64,000 nt of DNA from Intestinimonas sp052065695 (GTDB lineage Bacteria > Bacillota > Clostridia > Oscillospirales > Oscillospiraceae): the NCBI RefSeq assembly GCF_052065695.1, contig NZ_JBQHTM010000008.1, positions 30,866-94,865 on the forward strand. Direction: 5' to 3'. A program made the translations under genes and the position numbers. How positions within the stretch are numbered: position 1 is the first letter of the stretch; each line of letters begins with the position of its first letter. The notes beneath the pieces were generated by a model, which saw only the letters and a list, made by a program, of their open reading frames with translations, was not told the origin of the DNA and did no database searches. Shown one piece after another: positions 28,952 to 39,352 of the stretch.

Positions 28952-31333
28952 ATGAACATCAGAGAAGAACTCTCCCGCCGGGTGCTCATTTTCGACGGCG
29001 GCATGGGCACAATGCTCCAGGCCGCCGGCCTCCCCGCCGGCTATGAGCCGGAGCTGTGGAACCTGGAGCGGCCCGACGCCGTCCGGGCCGTCCACGCCCA
29101 GTACCTCTCCGCCGGAGCCGACATCGTCACCACCAACACCTTCGGCGCCAACGCCGTCAAGCTCGCCGGCCACCCGGTGGAGGAGATCGTCACCGCCGCC
29201 GTGACCCTGGCCCGGGAGGCTGTGGCGGAGCACGGCAGGGGCTTTGTGGCGCTGGATCTGGGTCCCACCGGCCGTCTGCTGCGGCCCATGGGGGACCTGC
29301 CCTTTGAGGAGGCGGTGGCCGCCTACGCCCCCGCCGTCCGGGCGGGAGCCGCCGCCGGGGCCGACCTGGTGCTCATCGAGACCATGAGCGACCTCTACGA
29401 GGCCAAGGCCGCCGTGCTGGCCGCCAAGGAGAACTGCGATCTGCCCATCTTCGTCTCGGTGGTGCTGGACCAGACCGGGCGGATGCTCACCGGCGGCGAT
29501 CTCTCCTCCGCCGTGGCCCTGCTGGAGGGCCTGGGGGTGGACGCCATGGGCCTCAACTGCGGCCTGGGCCCCGAGCAGATGGCCACCCTCTTCCCGGAGC
29601 TGCTCCGTCTCACCTCCCTCCCCGTGCTCATCCAGCCCAACGCCGGTCTCCCCGAGTGCGTGGACGGCTGCACCCACTTCCGGGTGGGGCCTGAGGACTT
29701 CGCCGCCGCCATGGCGGAGCTGGTCAAGGCCGGTCTGCGGGTGGCGGGAGGCTGCTGCGGCACCACTCCCGAGCACATCCGTGCTCTCTCGGCAGTCTGC
29801 CGGGATCTGCCCGCCCTGCCCGTCACCCCCAAGCACCGGACCTGGGTATCCTCCTACGCCCGCACTGTGGTCTTTGGGGAGAAGCCCGTGCTCATCGGAG
29901 AGCGCATCAACCCCACCGGCAAGCCTCGTCTCAAGGAGGCCCTCCGGTCGGGGGACATGGACTACGTCCTCCGGCTGGCCATCGAGCAGCAGGAGAAGGG
30001 CGCCCAGGTGCTGGATGTGAACGTGGGCCTGCCCGAGGTGGATGAGCCCACCCTCCTGCCCCGGACGGTGGAGGAGCTCCAGGCCGTCACCGACCTCCCC
30101 CTCCAGATCGACACCAACCATCCCGGCGCCATGGCCGCCGCCATGCGGTGCTACAACGGCCGCCCCCTGGTGAACTCGGTGAGCGGCAAGGCCGAGAGCA
30201 TGGCCGCCGTCTTTCCCCTCCTGAAACGATACGGCGGCACCGCCATCGCCCTCACCCTGGACGAGAACGGCATCCCTGCCACCGCCGGGGAGCGGGTGGC
30301 CATCGCCCAAAAGATCATTGACACCGCCGCCAGCTATGGCATCCCCAAAGAGGACCTGATCTTCGACCCCCTGGCCCTCACCATCAGCGCCGACCAGAGC
30401 GCCGCCGCCGTCACATTGGAGACGGTGGACCACATCACCCGGGAGCTGGGCTGCCGCACCAGCCTGGGCGTTTCCAACGTGTCCTTCGGCCTGCCCCGGC
30501 GGGAGGCGGTCAATTCCGCCTTCTTCCTGCTGGCCCTGGAGCACGGCCTGTCTGCCGCCATTCTGAACCCCAACTCCGCCCCCATGACCGACGCCCTCCG
30601 GGCCTACTGCGCCCTGAAGGGCCTGGACCCCAACTGCCAGGACTACATCGCCGCCATGGCCGGGGAGACCGCCCCCACCCCCGCTCCTGCCGTCCCTGCC
30701 GCCGGCATGGACCTGGGCACCGCCGTGGAGCGGGGCCTCAAGGAGAGCGCCGTGGCCGCCGCCAAGTCGGGCCTGGACGGGGGCAAGGCCCCCATGGAGC
30801 TCATCGACGACGGCCTCATCCCCGCCCTGGACCGGGTGGGGGCCGCCTTCGAGACGGGCAAGCTCTACCTCCCCCAGCTCCTCATGAGCGCCGAGGCGGC
30901 CAAGGCCGTCTTTGAGCTTCTCCGGGGGGCCATGACCCGTGAGGGGGAGCGCCCCGCCGCCAAAGCCAAGGTGGTCCTCTCCACCGTGAAGGGGGACGTC
31001 CACGACATCGGCAAGAACATCGTCAAAGTGCTGCTGGAGAACTACGGCTACCAGGTGGTGGACCTGGGGAAGGACGTCTCCCCCCAGGCCGTGACCGAGG
31101 CCGTGGTCCGGGAGCACGCCGCCTTCTGCGGCCTCTCCGCCCTCATGACCACCACCGTGGGCGCCATGGAGGAGACCATCGCCCTCCTCCGGCAGGAGGC
31201 TCCCTGGTGCAAGGTCATGGTGGGGGGTGCCGTGCTCACCGAGGACTATGCCCGGCGGATGGGGGCCGACTTCTACGGAAAAGACGCCATGAGCGACGTG
31301 CGCTACGCCGACGGCGTCACCGAAGCTGGCTGA
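28952..31333 (+). CDS. metH: Cobalamin-dependent methionine synthase, lacking the activation domain
   Basis: 793 residues. Domains in order: homocysteine-binding barrel (1-285) with the zinc ligands in NCGLG and GGCCGTTPEH; pterin-binding barrel (about 315-560, GERINPTGKPRLKEAL); B12 cap and Rossmann domain (about 590-790) with DVHDIGKNIV, whose His ligates cobalamin. It transfers methyl from methyl-THF to homocysteine. The C-terminal AdoMet domain of the 1200-residue E. coli enzyme is absent and supplied by the upstream gene. ATG 28952 follows AAAGGAG. Third gene of the operon. Confidence 0.96.
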   Translation: MNIREELSRRVLIFDGGMGTMLQAAGLPAGYEPELWNLERPDAVRAVHAQYLSAGADIVTTNTFGANAVKLAGHPVEEIVTAAVTLAREAVAEHGRGFVALDLGPTGRLLRPMGDLPFEEAVAAYAPAVRAGAAAGADLVLIETMSDLYEAKAAVLAAKENCDLPIFVSVVLDQTGRMLTGGDLSSAVALLEGLGVDAMGLNCGLGPEQMATLFPELLRLTSLPVLIQPNAGLPECVDGCTHFRVGPEDFAAAMAELVKAGLRVAGGCCGTTPEHIRALSAVCRDLPALPVTPKHRTWVSSYARTVVFGEKPVLIGERINPTGKPRLKEALRSGDMDYVLRLAIEQQEKGAQVLDVNVGLPEVDEPTLLPRTVEELQAVTDLPLQIDTNHPGAMAAAMRCYNGRPLVNSVSGKAESMAAVFPLLKRYGGTAIALTLDENGIPATAGERVAIAQKIIDTAASYGIPKEDLIFDPLALTISADQSAAAVTLETVDHITRELGCRTSLGVSNVSFGLPRREAVNSAFFLLALEHGLSAAILNPNSAPMTDALRAYCALKGLDPNCQDYIAAMAGETAPTPAPAVPAAGMDLGTAVERGLKESAVAAAKSGLDGGKAPMELIDDGLIPALDRVGAAFETGKLYLPQLLMSAEAAKAVFELLRGAMTREGERPAAKAKVVLSTVKGDVHDIGKNIVKVLLENYGYQVVDLGKDVSPQAVTEAVVREHAAFCGLSALMTTTVGAMEETIALLRQEAPWCKVMVGGAVLTEDYARRMGADFYGKDAMSDVRYADGVTEAG

Positions 31334-31373
31334 TCTGCCCTGTGGGTTTTTGTGGAAATCGACATACTTCCAG

Positions 31374-31402
31374 TTGCTTTTTTCCCCCGCGGACGGTATA
31401 CT
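31374..31402 (+). promoter_or_regulatory. Promoter for the SLH-domain gene
   Basis: TTGCTT (31374-31379), 17 bases, TATACT (31397-31402), 64 bases before the ATG. Confidence 0.6.
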
Positions 31403-31465
31403 GAAAGATACAAGCTTATGTCGACCGCACCGGCCGACCACCAAACGTCCATGGAGGTGTTCCGC

Positions 31466-33811
31466 ATGAAAGTGAAACGACTGCTCTCCAGCCTGCTGGC
31501 GCTGGCCATGGTCCTGACCGCGACCGTTCTGCCCGCGTCTGCCGCCACCACCTTTCCCGATATTCAGGCCCACTGGGCCAAGAGCTACATAGAGGCCATG
31601 ACGGCCGCCGGGATGTTCAAAGGCTATGAAGACGGCAACTTCAAGCCGGAGAACCAGCTCACCACCGCTGAGGCCCTGGCGCTGTGCGCCCGGACCGTGG
31701 GGCTGGACTCCAGCACCACTACGGATATCTCCGTGAACTACTTCCCCACACTCAAGACCCTGCTCAACAACGAGCAGAGCTGGTTCTATCAGGAGTTCTC
31801 CATCTGTCTGGCCACCGGCATCCTCACCAGCTCTGACCTGAAGAGCCTCTACCAGACCGGTGCCCTCACCAAGCCCATTGAGAAGGAGGACCTGGCCATT
31901 TACCTGGTCCGGGCCATGCAGCTGGGCCCCATGGCCGACCGGCTCACCTCCTATCCCCTGACCTTTGACGACGCCTCCTCCATCGCCGCCGACGCCAAGC
32001 CCTCGGTCTACCTGCTCCACGTCTACGGCATCGTGGAAGGCGACGAGTTCAACGACTTCAGCCCCAAGCTCAACGTCACCCGGGCCGTCATGGCCACCAT
32101 GCTCACCCGTGCCATCGCCTACATGCAGGCCCACGGCACCTCCCCTGACCTGCCCGAGTACACCGACTATGCCTTCCGACAGGGCGTTATCTCCTCGGCC
32201 ATCGAGACCAACGGCGTCATCCAGCTCTCCCTGAGCAGCGATCTCACCGGCGCCGCCATCGGTACCGTCACCCTGCCCGCCAATGTCACCATCTATGAGA
32301 ACAACATGGAGACCACCTCCTCCGCCCTGAAGAGCGGCCGCCACGCCCGGGTCTGCCTGGACAGCACCGGCACCCCCTTCGCCGTCCGGGTCAGCAGTGA
32401 GCTGGAGGTCTTTACCGCCACCGTCAACGGCATCGACGGCAAGAATGTGGCCGTCACCGCCGACGGCACTGGCCGTATCCTCACCATGGACCGCTTTACC
32501 CAGGTCCAGGTGGGCAGTAAGACCACCGGAGATTCCTCCATCGTGGACGCCGGCGCCAACTATACCACCGCCGTGTGCAAGCTGGACGACCAGGGCCGGC
32601 TGGTGGCCATTCAGTTCACCGGCGGCACCTCCACCGTGGAGGGCATCCTCTCCAGCTACACCAGAACATCCACCAGCGCCACCTCCGCCACCGTCCAGCT
32701 CATCGGCTTCGACGGCGTCACCCGGACCTATACCATCCCCTCCGGCGCCACCACCACTGTGGACGGCCTTGTGGACTCCCTGAGCAGCACCCTCAAGGAC
32801 AGCTACGTGATCCTCCGCCTGCTGGACGAGGACAACACCGTCCAGTCCGTCTCGGTGGACACCAAGTCCAACTATGTCCAGGGCGTCATCCAGTCGGTGG
32901 ACTCCTCCGACGAGACCATCACCATTACCCGGCTTTCCAACGACCGTAGGGCCACCTATGACGTCACCTCCGCCGCCGTCATCACCTATGACGGGGAGAC
33001 CACCCGGCTCCGTGACCTGGACAAGAACGACTTTGTCACCATCCTTCTCAACGAGAGCGATGACGCCACCATGATCCAGGCTTACCCCAGCTCCACCACC
33101 ACCGTGGGCACCATCAGTGAGCGGACCTTCGGCTCCGGTACCGACACCACTATCACCTTCGTGGTCACCCAGAAGGACGGCACCATGGTGAGCTTCAAGG
33201 TGGACCTGTCCGATCCCCCGGTCGTGGAGCGGGATGACGAGGATTCCGCCGTGGATAAGCTCCGGGTGGGCGACGAGGTGGAGTTTACCGTGCGCTACGG
33301 CGAGGTGAGCCGCATCGAGGCCACCACCCAGAACGTCAACCTCACCGGTACTGTGGAGCGCATCATTCAGGAGAAGAGCGGCTACACGCTGGAGATGACC
33401 CTCTCCGACGGCACGAAGGCCTCCTACACCGTGGACAACTCCGTCTCCGTGACCCAGAACAACAAGGAGATGGCCCTCTCCTCCCTGAAGCCCGGCTATA
33501 AGCTGGGTCTGGCCGTCAACGGCAACCAGGTGGTGTCCATCGAGATCCAGCAGGCCGTTAACTCCGGCAATAAGGTCTCGGGCACCATCCTCTATGTAGA
33601 CTACGCCGAGAACATCATCTACCTCCGGGCCGCCACCGACGCCGGCGGCGAGGAGATGGTCACCGTGTCTGTCCCCTCCACCGCCGTCATCCTCAGCGCC
33701 TCCACCGGCAAGTCCCTGATCCTCCGGGATCTGGACACCGGCAGCGTCATCGAGGTCAACGGCGCTTACAGCGGCACCATCTTCCAGGCCACCGTCATTC
33801 TCCGGCAGTGA
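31466..33811 (+). CDS. Secreted protein with S-layer homology domains
   Basis: 781 residues. A signal peptide (MKVKRLLSSLLALAMVLTAT to ASAA, cleaved near 29) is followed by S-layer homology repeats at about 30-210; the clearest is FPDIQAHWAKSYIEAMTAAG with NFKPENQLTTAEA, and TRAVMATML marks another. SLH domains bind secondary cell-wall polymer, so the protein is held on the wall. The remaining 550 residues are Thr/Ser/Asp/Val-rich beta-strand repeats with recurring VDGLVDSLSSTLKDSYVIL and TRLRDLDKNDFVTILL-like units, suggesting stacked small beta domains. Very few Lys-rich patches and no catalytic motif are seen. ATG 31466 has GGAGGTG upstream. Monocistronic with its own promoter and terminator; a structural or surface-layer role is likely. 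Confidence 0.9.
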   Translation: MKVKRLLSSLLALAMVLTATVLPASAATTFPDIQAHWAKSYIEAMTAAGMFKGYEDGNFKPENQLTTAEALALCARTVGLDSSTTTDISVNYFPTLKTLLNNEQSWFYQEFSICLATGILTSSDLKSLYQTGALTKPIEKEDLAIYLVRAMQLGPMADRLTSYPLTFDDASSIAADAKPSVYLLHVYGIVEGDEFNDFSPKLNVTRAVMATMLTRAIAYMQAHGTSPDLPEYTDYAFRQGVISSAIETNGVIQLSLSSDLTGAAIGTVTLPANVTIYENNMETTSSALKSGRHARVCLDSTGTPFAVRVSSELEVFTATVNGIDGKNVAVTADGTGRILTMDRFTQVQVGSKTTGDSSIVDAGANYTTAVCKLDDQGRLVAIQFTGGTSTVEGILSSYTRTSTSATSATVQLIGFDGVTRTYTIPSGATTTVDGLVDSLSSTLKDSYVILRLLDEDNTVQSVSVDTKSNYVQGVIQSVDSSDETITITRLSNDRRATYDVTSAAVITYDGETTRLRDLDKNDFVTILLNESDDATMIQAYPSSTTTVGTISERTFGSGTDTTITFVVTQKDGTMVSFKVDLSDPPVVERDDEDSAVDKLRVGDEVEFTVRYGEVSRIEATTQNVNLTGTVERIIQEKSGYTLEMTLSDGTKASYTVDNSVSVTQNNKEMALSSLKPGYKLGLAVNGNQVVSIEIQQAVNSGNKVSGTILYVDYAENIIYLRAATDAGGEEMVTVSVPSTAVILSASTGKSLILRDLDTGSVIEVNGAYSGTIFQATVILRQ

Positions 33812-33821
33812 CATAATATCT

Positions 33822-33857
33822 GGCCCGGGCTTCCGTCATGGGGGCCCGGGCCTTTTT
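33822..33857 (+). terminator. Terminator of the SLH gene
   Basis: GGCCCGGGC pairs with GCCCGGGCC, followed by TTTTT. Confidence 0.8.
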
Positions 33858-33868
33858 CACGGCGGCAC

Positions 33869-33909
33869 AAAAAAGCCCGCCCCGGAACAGCTCCGGGGCG
33901 GGCTTTTTA
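33869..33909. terminator. Bidirectional terminator, mainly for pta
   Basis: AAAAAAGCCCGCCCCGGA pairs with TCCGGGGCGGGCTTTTT; T-rich on both strands. It lies 18 bases past the pta stop. Confidence 0.85.
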
Positions 33910-33926
33910 TCTGTTTGGGAAACTGC

Positions 33927-34901
33927 TTACTTCAGGCCGGCGGTGATGATGGCCATGTTGTAGACCTCCTCGGCGTCGCAGCCGCGGGAGAGGTCGTTGA
34001 TGGGAGCGTTCAGGCCCTGGAGGATGGGGCCGTAAGCGGCAAAGCCGCCCAGACGCTGGGCGATCTTGTAGCCGATGTTGCCGGACTGGATCTCGGGGAA
34101 GATAAAGACGTTGGCCTGACCGGCGACGGGAGAGCCCTTGCACTTGGTCTGGGCCACCACGGGGGAGAAGGCGGCGTCAAACTGGAGCTCGCCGTCGATG
34201 GCCAGGTCGGGAGCGGCGGCCTGGGCCAGCTTCAGGGCCTCCACCACCTTGTCCACCTTCTCGCCCTTGCCGGAGCCCTTGGTGGAGTAGCTCAGCATGG
34301 CCACCTTAGGATCGATGCCAAAGATCTTAGCGGTGTGGGCGCACTCGATGGCGCACTCAGCCATCTCCTCGGCGGAGGGCTCGATGTTGATGGCGCAGTC
34401 GCCCATGACGTACTTCTCCTCGCTGCCGTCGGCCCGCTCGCGGACCAGGACGAAGCAGGAGGACACGCTCTTGTTGCCGGGCTTGGTCTTGACCAGCTGC
34501 AGGGCGGGACGGACGGTGTCGGCGGTGGAGTAGGTGGCGCCGCCCAGCAGGCAGTCGGCCACGCCCAGCTTCACCAGCATGGTGCCGAAGTAGTTGCCCT
34601 TCAGGAGGGCGGCCTTGCACTCTTCAGGGCTCATCTTGCCCTTGCGCAGCTCCACCATCTTCTCCACCAGCTCGTCCATCCGGCGGTAGTTGGCGGGGTC
34701 CACGATGCGGATGTCGGTGATGTCAAAACCACCCTTGGCAGCGGCGGCCTGGACCTCCTCAGGGTTACCCACCAGCAGGGGCTCCAGGATGCCCTCCTTC
34801 TTCAGCCGGGAAGCGGCCTCCAGGATACGGGGATCGGGGCCCTCGGTAAAGACCAGGGTGGTAGGATTCTTTTTCAGCTTTTCAACCAGATTCTCAAACA
34901 T
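33927..34901 (-). CDS. pta: Phosphate acetyltransferase
   Basis: 324 residues, the normal size of the short Pta form. The PTA_PTB fold is clear: TLVFTEGPDPRILEAA at the start, LVKLGVADCLLGGATYSTADTVRPALQ near 115 and NIGYKIAQRLGGFAAYGPIL with QGLNAPINDLSRGC near the C-terminus, the acetyl-phosphate site. It converts acetyl-CoA and phosphate to acetyl phosphate; with acetate kinase (not in the window) this yields ATP. A phosphate butyryltransferase is less likely because the QGL..P.NDLSRG ending is typical of Pta. ATG 34901 has GGAGG nine bases upstream. Confidence 0.94.
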   Translation of the reverse strand: MFENLVEKLKKNPTTLVFTEGPDPRILEAASRLKKEGILEPLLVGNPEEVQAAAAKGGFDITDIRIVDPANYRRMDELVEKMVELRKGKMSPEECKAALLKGNYFGTMLVKLGVADCLLGGATYSTADTVRPALQLVKTKPGNKSVSSCFVLVRERADGSEEKYVMGDCAINIEPSAEEMAECAIECAHTAKIFGIDPKVAMLSYSTKGSGKGEKVDKVVEALKLAQAAAPDLAIDGELQFDAAFSPVVAQTKCKGSPVAGQANVFIFPEIQSGNIGYKIAQRLGGFAAYGPILQGLNAPINDLSRGCDAEEVYNMAIITAGLK

Positions 34902-34948
34902 ATTTACACGCCTCCATGTGTGTATTCGTAGTTTCTCCGGTAAGCTAC

Positions 34949-34977
34949 ATTATACATCAAGCCTTTCTCCATCACAA
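34949..34977 (-). promoter_or_regulatory. Promoter for pta
   Basis: Minus strand TTGTGA (34972-34977), 17 bases, TATAAT (34949-34954). Confidence 0.65.
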
Positions 34978-35010
34978 TGCCCAAATTGTCCAGAATCTGA
35001 AACTTTACGC

Positions 35011-35039
35011 TTTACTTTTTGTATTTTGCAAACTATACT
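35011..35039 (+). promoter_or_regulatory. Promoter for the XRE regulator
   Basis: TTTACT (35011-35016), 17 bases, TATACT (35034-35039); a second TATAC follows at once, and the region is AT-rich. Confidence 0.6.
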
Positions 35040-35071
35040 ATACATACTGTTTTTTGCGAGGTGTGACGAAT

Positions 35072-35779
35072 ATGAGTTCGGATTTTTCCCGTTCCCTGAC
35101 TCTGCTGCGGAAGGAAAAGGGTATTTCCCAGCGCTCGGTGGCCAAGGATTTGGGGATCTCCCAGGCCCTGCTGAGCCACTATGAAAATGGCATCCGTGAA
35201 CCCGGTCTCGCCTTTGTGGTGAAGGCCTGTGATTACTACGGGGTTTCCGCCGACTTTCTCCTGGGCCGGACCCTCAGCCGGGACGGCACCACCATCGTGG
35301 ACGCCGAGAGCCTCTTTGATTACAGCGCCGAGAAGGACAACGTCCTCCGGGGCAGCATCATGGCCACTCTGTCCAAGAAGCTGCTGGTCAACTCCATCGG
35401 CGTGCTTTTCGATCTTCTGGGCAAGTCGGGCAGCAAGGAGGCCATCAAGGCCTGCTCGGACTACCTGAGCACCGCCGTCTACAAGATGTTCCGCCACCTC
35501 TACCGGGCCGACGGCAACAACAACGAGGACTTCTTCACCATTCCCGCCCGGCGCTTCGTCACGGGCCTTGCAAATGCCGACATGACCTGTGCCGAGGTGG
35601 AGTATGTGGACGCCCTGGCCAGCCAGGTCAAGGAATCGGGCAGTCTGCCTCCCATCAACCATGACGTGCTCACCCAGACCTACCCCGGCGCCTACCAGTC
35701 CCTCCTTCAGATCATCCACAACACCGGCGAGCGTATCGGCCGCCGGGTGGCCGCCTACGAAGCCGGAAACAGCAAGTAA
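35072..35779 (+). CDS. XRE-family regulator with large C-terminal domain
   Basis: 235 residues. The N-terminal helix-turn-helix (6-62) reads LTLLRKEKGISQRSVAKDLG then ISQALLSHYENGIREPGLAF and YYGVSADFLLGRT, the XRE/SinR type. Residues 75-230 form a mostly helical domain that I do not recognise; it may be a sensor or oligomerisation unit. ATG 35072 has GAGGTG nine bases upstream; the longer open frame to 34916 would run through the promoter. It is divergent from pta and lies before the duplicated lepA leader. Targets unknown. Confidence 0.88.
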   Translation: MSSDFSRSLTLLRKEKGISQRSVAKDLGISQALLSHYENGIREPGLAFVVKACDYYGVSADFLLGRTLSRDGTTIVDAESLFDYSAEKDNVLRGSIMATLSKKLLVNSIGVLFDLLGKSGSKEAIKACSDYLSTAVYKMFRHLYRADGNNNEDFFTIPARRFVTGLANADMTCAEVEYVDALASQVKESGSLPPINHDVLTQTYPGAYQSLLQIIHNTGERIGRRVAAYEAGNSK

Positions 35780-35782
35780 CCA

Positions 35783-35841
35783 CCCCTATCGGAGGTTTCA
35801 TTCCCCATTCAGCGGTTTTCTATTCCCCCTATCGGAGGTTT
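35783..35841 (+). repeat. 43-base direct repeat before lepA
   Basis: CCCCTATCGGAGGTTT occurs at 35783-35798 and again at 35826-35841, 43 bases apart. Both contain CGGAGG, a good ribosome-site match, but no open frame follows either. Confidence 0.55.
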
Positions 35842-35845
35842 TATT

Positions 35846-35990
35846 GGGGACCCCATATTTTTGATTTCATTCACGGCGCTCCGCGCCGCCCCATCTCCGA
35901 TGGGGCACAGTGGACTTGCCGTCTGGAGGTTTCTGCCTATGACTGACCAATCCAAGATCCGCAACTTTTCCATCATTGCCCACATCGACC
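35846..35990 (+). repeat. First copy of a 145-base direct repeat covering the lepA start
   Basis: Bases 35846-35990 repeat at 36088-36232, offset 242, with only three differences, all upstream of the start codon. The unit holds two adjacent perfect hairpins (GGCGC-TCC-GCGCC and CCCCATC-TCC-GATGGGG), the ribosome site CTGGAGG and the first 52 bases of lepA. Confidence 0.95.
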
Positions 35991-36028
35991 GCGTCGTCGC
36001 AAAGTCCGCTCCTTCGGTCTCCGCCTGA
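35939..36028 (+). pseudogene. Truncated duplicate of the lepA 5' end (29 codons)
   Basis: ATG 35939 with CTGGAGG nine bases before it opens a frame whose first 17 residues, MTDQSKIRNFSIIAHID, are identical in protein and DNA to the start of LepA. After the ID codons the sequence leaves lepA, adds RVVAKSAPSVSA and stops at TGA 36026-36028. The GTP-binding loop (HIDHGKST) is cut through. The ribosome site is intact, so it may still be translated as a short leader peptide in front of lepA; otherwise it is a fossil of a partial duplication. Confidence 0.8.
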
Positions 36029-36087
36029 CGGCGAAGCCCTCAGCCACTTCCTTGCTCCTCCTTCCCCCAGACGCCGTCCCGGCGTCC
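35991..36087 (+). other. 97-base unique spacer between the lepA leader repeats
   Basis: Sequence of unknown origin separating the two repeat copies. It contains a perfect hairpin GACGCCG-TCC-CGGCGTC at 36070-36086 and pyrimidine-rich DNA; no gene. Confidence 0.6.
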
Positions 36088-36180
36088 GGGGACCCCATAT
36101 TTTTGATTTCATTCACGGCGCTCTGCGCCGCCCCATCTCCGATGGGGCCCCGTGGACTTGCCGTCTGGAGGTTTCTGCCT

Positions 36181-37989
<1,809 letters not shown>

Positions 37990-37998
37990 CCTGCCGGC

Positions 37999-38023
37999 GT
38001 AGGGGCGGCCTGTGGCCGCCCGC
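37999..38023 (+). repeat. GTAGGGGCGG-type extragenic repeat, copy 2
   Basis: GTAGGGGCGGCCTGTGGCCG then CCCGC, forming an inverted repeat; it matches 4490-4514 in the other orientation. A looser third member begins GTAGGGGCGGATATCATCC at 38096. Confidence 0.6.
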
Positions 38024-38139
38024 CACCCCGGCACCACGCTGTCTGTGGGACGCGGCTTCCCAGACGCGCCCCCGGTATCACGTCGCAAAGGTGGAGTAGG
38101 GGCGGATATCATCCACCCGCCAAACGACATCTCGGCCCA

Positions 38140-38425
38140 TTGCCTTTCTGTTACGTGAAAGGACGGGAGAGACGGTTCAAAACCCGTTTCTTTTTCCCTG
38201 CTGGAAAAAGAACGGTTTTTGGAATCCAAAGAAAAAGGGGCTCCCGAGCGGGTTGAGTGGCTCCAAATAGGAATCCGGCGGCCCGGCTTTACGCCCCCAT
38301 AGAGGTCCAGCCCCGTCTACGGTAGACTACCTCGGCGGAACAGGGAAAACTTGTGGTTCTATCCCACATTTTTTCGCCGCCTGCGTGGGTGGGTATCGGG
38401 GCGTGATGGCGCTGCCTGGTATTCC
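38140..38425 (+). repeat. Dispersed repeat of about 286 bp, copy A
   Basis: This stretch matches 63594-63879 in the same orientation, about 90% identical by my hand alignment (about 28 differences, most in the second half; the first 105 bases differ at two). Conserved parts include a hairpin CCGTTTCTTTTTCC / GGAAAAAGAACGG followed by TTTTT, which would act as a terminator, and the palindrome GTCTAC-G-GTAGAC. It has no transposase and no obvious terminal inverted repeats. It directly follows lepA and may terminate it. Confidence 0.9.
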
Positions 38426-38570
38426 CTCTATTGTGGGATGGGGTTCCGTCTCTCTTACCTATTCACTCTTCACTTTTCCCTGTTACTTTTCTTTGTGGGG
38501 CGTGGCTTCCCAGACGCGCCCTGAGCACACGGGCGGTTTTCCAAAGAAATGTCCCAAAAAGGAGGTCCCC

Positions 38571-39332
38571 ATGAGCATTCTGGACGCCTACGACCCCGCC
38601 CGGGAGGCGGTTCTGGAGCCCAGCCACGCCGCCGCGCCGGTGGAGGGCTTTCCCGAGACGGTGGTGGTCACCTTCCAGCCCTCCCTGACCCAGGCCGCCG
38701 CAAGCTGGCCGGGCACCCGGGTACTGGGCCACCTGCCCGTCTTTTTTCAAATCCCCATCTACGCCATCGACTACCAGAACAAGACCTTGGGCCTCTACCA
38801 GACCCTGCTGGGGGGCGCCGCCTCCGCCGGCATGATGGAGGAGGTCATCGCCCGGGGGGCCCGGCGCTTCATCCTCTTCGGCTCCTGCGGCTCCCTGGCC
38901 CGGGACCTGCCCGACGGCCACCTCATCGTCCCCACGGCGGCCCGCCGGGACGAGGGCGTCAGCTACCACTACCTCCCCCCGGAGGAGAACTATATCCCTC
39001 TGGACACCGCCCCCCGCACCGCCCGGGTCCTCACCCAGCTGGGGGTACCCTTTGTGGAGGGCCCCACCTGGACCACCGACGCCCTCTACCGGGAGACCCG
39101 GCGGAACGTGGCCCGGCGCAAGGCCGAGGGCTGCCTCTGCGTGGACATGGAGTGCGCCGCCTGCGCGGCGGTGTGCAAATTCCGAGGCGTGGAATTCTAT
39201 CAGTTCCTCTACACCGAAGACAACCTTGGGGGCGACTTCTGGGACCCCGGCCTGCTGGGCAAGCTGCCCCAGGACGCCAAGGATGCCTACTTCCGGCTGG
39301 CCCTGGAACTGGCCCGCCGGGTCACCCCCTGA
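38571..39332 (+). CDS. Nucleoside phosphorylase (PNP/UDP family)
   Basis: 253 residues of the phosphorylase superfamily that splits nucleosides with phosphate to base and ribose-1-phosphate. FILFGSCGSLARDL is the phosphate-binding loop region, LIVPTAARRDEGVSYHY follows, and VDMECAACAAV carries the ribose-binding Met-Glu pair. It resembles uridine or broad purine phosphorylases of the NP-I class; the base is unresolved. ATG 38571 has AAAAAGGAGGT before it. An unknown gene follows 20 bases later and is probably co-transcribed. Confidence 0.9.
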   Translation: MSILDAYDPAREAVLEPSHAAAPVEGFPETVVVTFQPSLTQAAASWPGTRVLGHLPVFFQIPIYAIDYQNKTLGLYQTLLGGAASAGMMEEVIARGARRFILFGSCGSLARDLPDGHLIVPTAARRDEGVSYHYLPPEENYIPLDTAPRTARVLTQLGVPFVEGPTWTTDALYRETRRNVARRKAEGCLCVDMECAACAAVCKFRGVEFYQFLYTEDNLGGDFWDPGLLGKLPQDAKDAYFRLALELARRVTP

Positions 39333-39352
39333 GTAAGAAAGGACGGATACAC

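Larger units (their letters stand above)
37990..38570 (+). other. Repeat-rich intergenic region without genes
   Basis: About 580 bases between lepA and the nucleoside phosphorylase. It holds two GTAGGGGCGG-type elements (37999-38023 and about 38096-38122), two copies of a GGCTTCCCAGACGCGCCC motif (38053-38070 and 38503-38520), and one copy of the 286-base dispersed repeat (38140-38425). I see no coding frame with a ribosome site. Confidence 0.7.

Noticed and set aside
28235..33814. An 1859-codon open frame antisense to metH and the SLH gene
   Set aside because: Same composition effect. The plus strand carries clear MetH domains and SLH repeats, while the antisense product is repetitive Gly/Asp/His/Val.
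34916..35071. N-terminal extension of the XRE regulator at 35072
   Set aside because: It would cover the promoter and pta leader; GAGGTG and the XRE domain fit ATG 35072.
38140..38425. Calling the dispersed repeat an insertion sequence
   Set aside because: No transposase frame, no clear terminal inverted repeats and no target duplication could be seen, so only repeat is supported.
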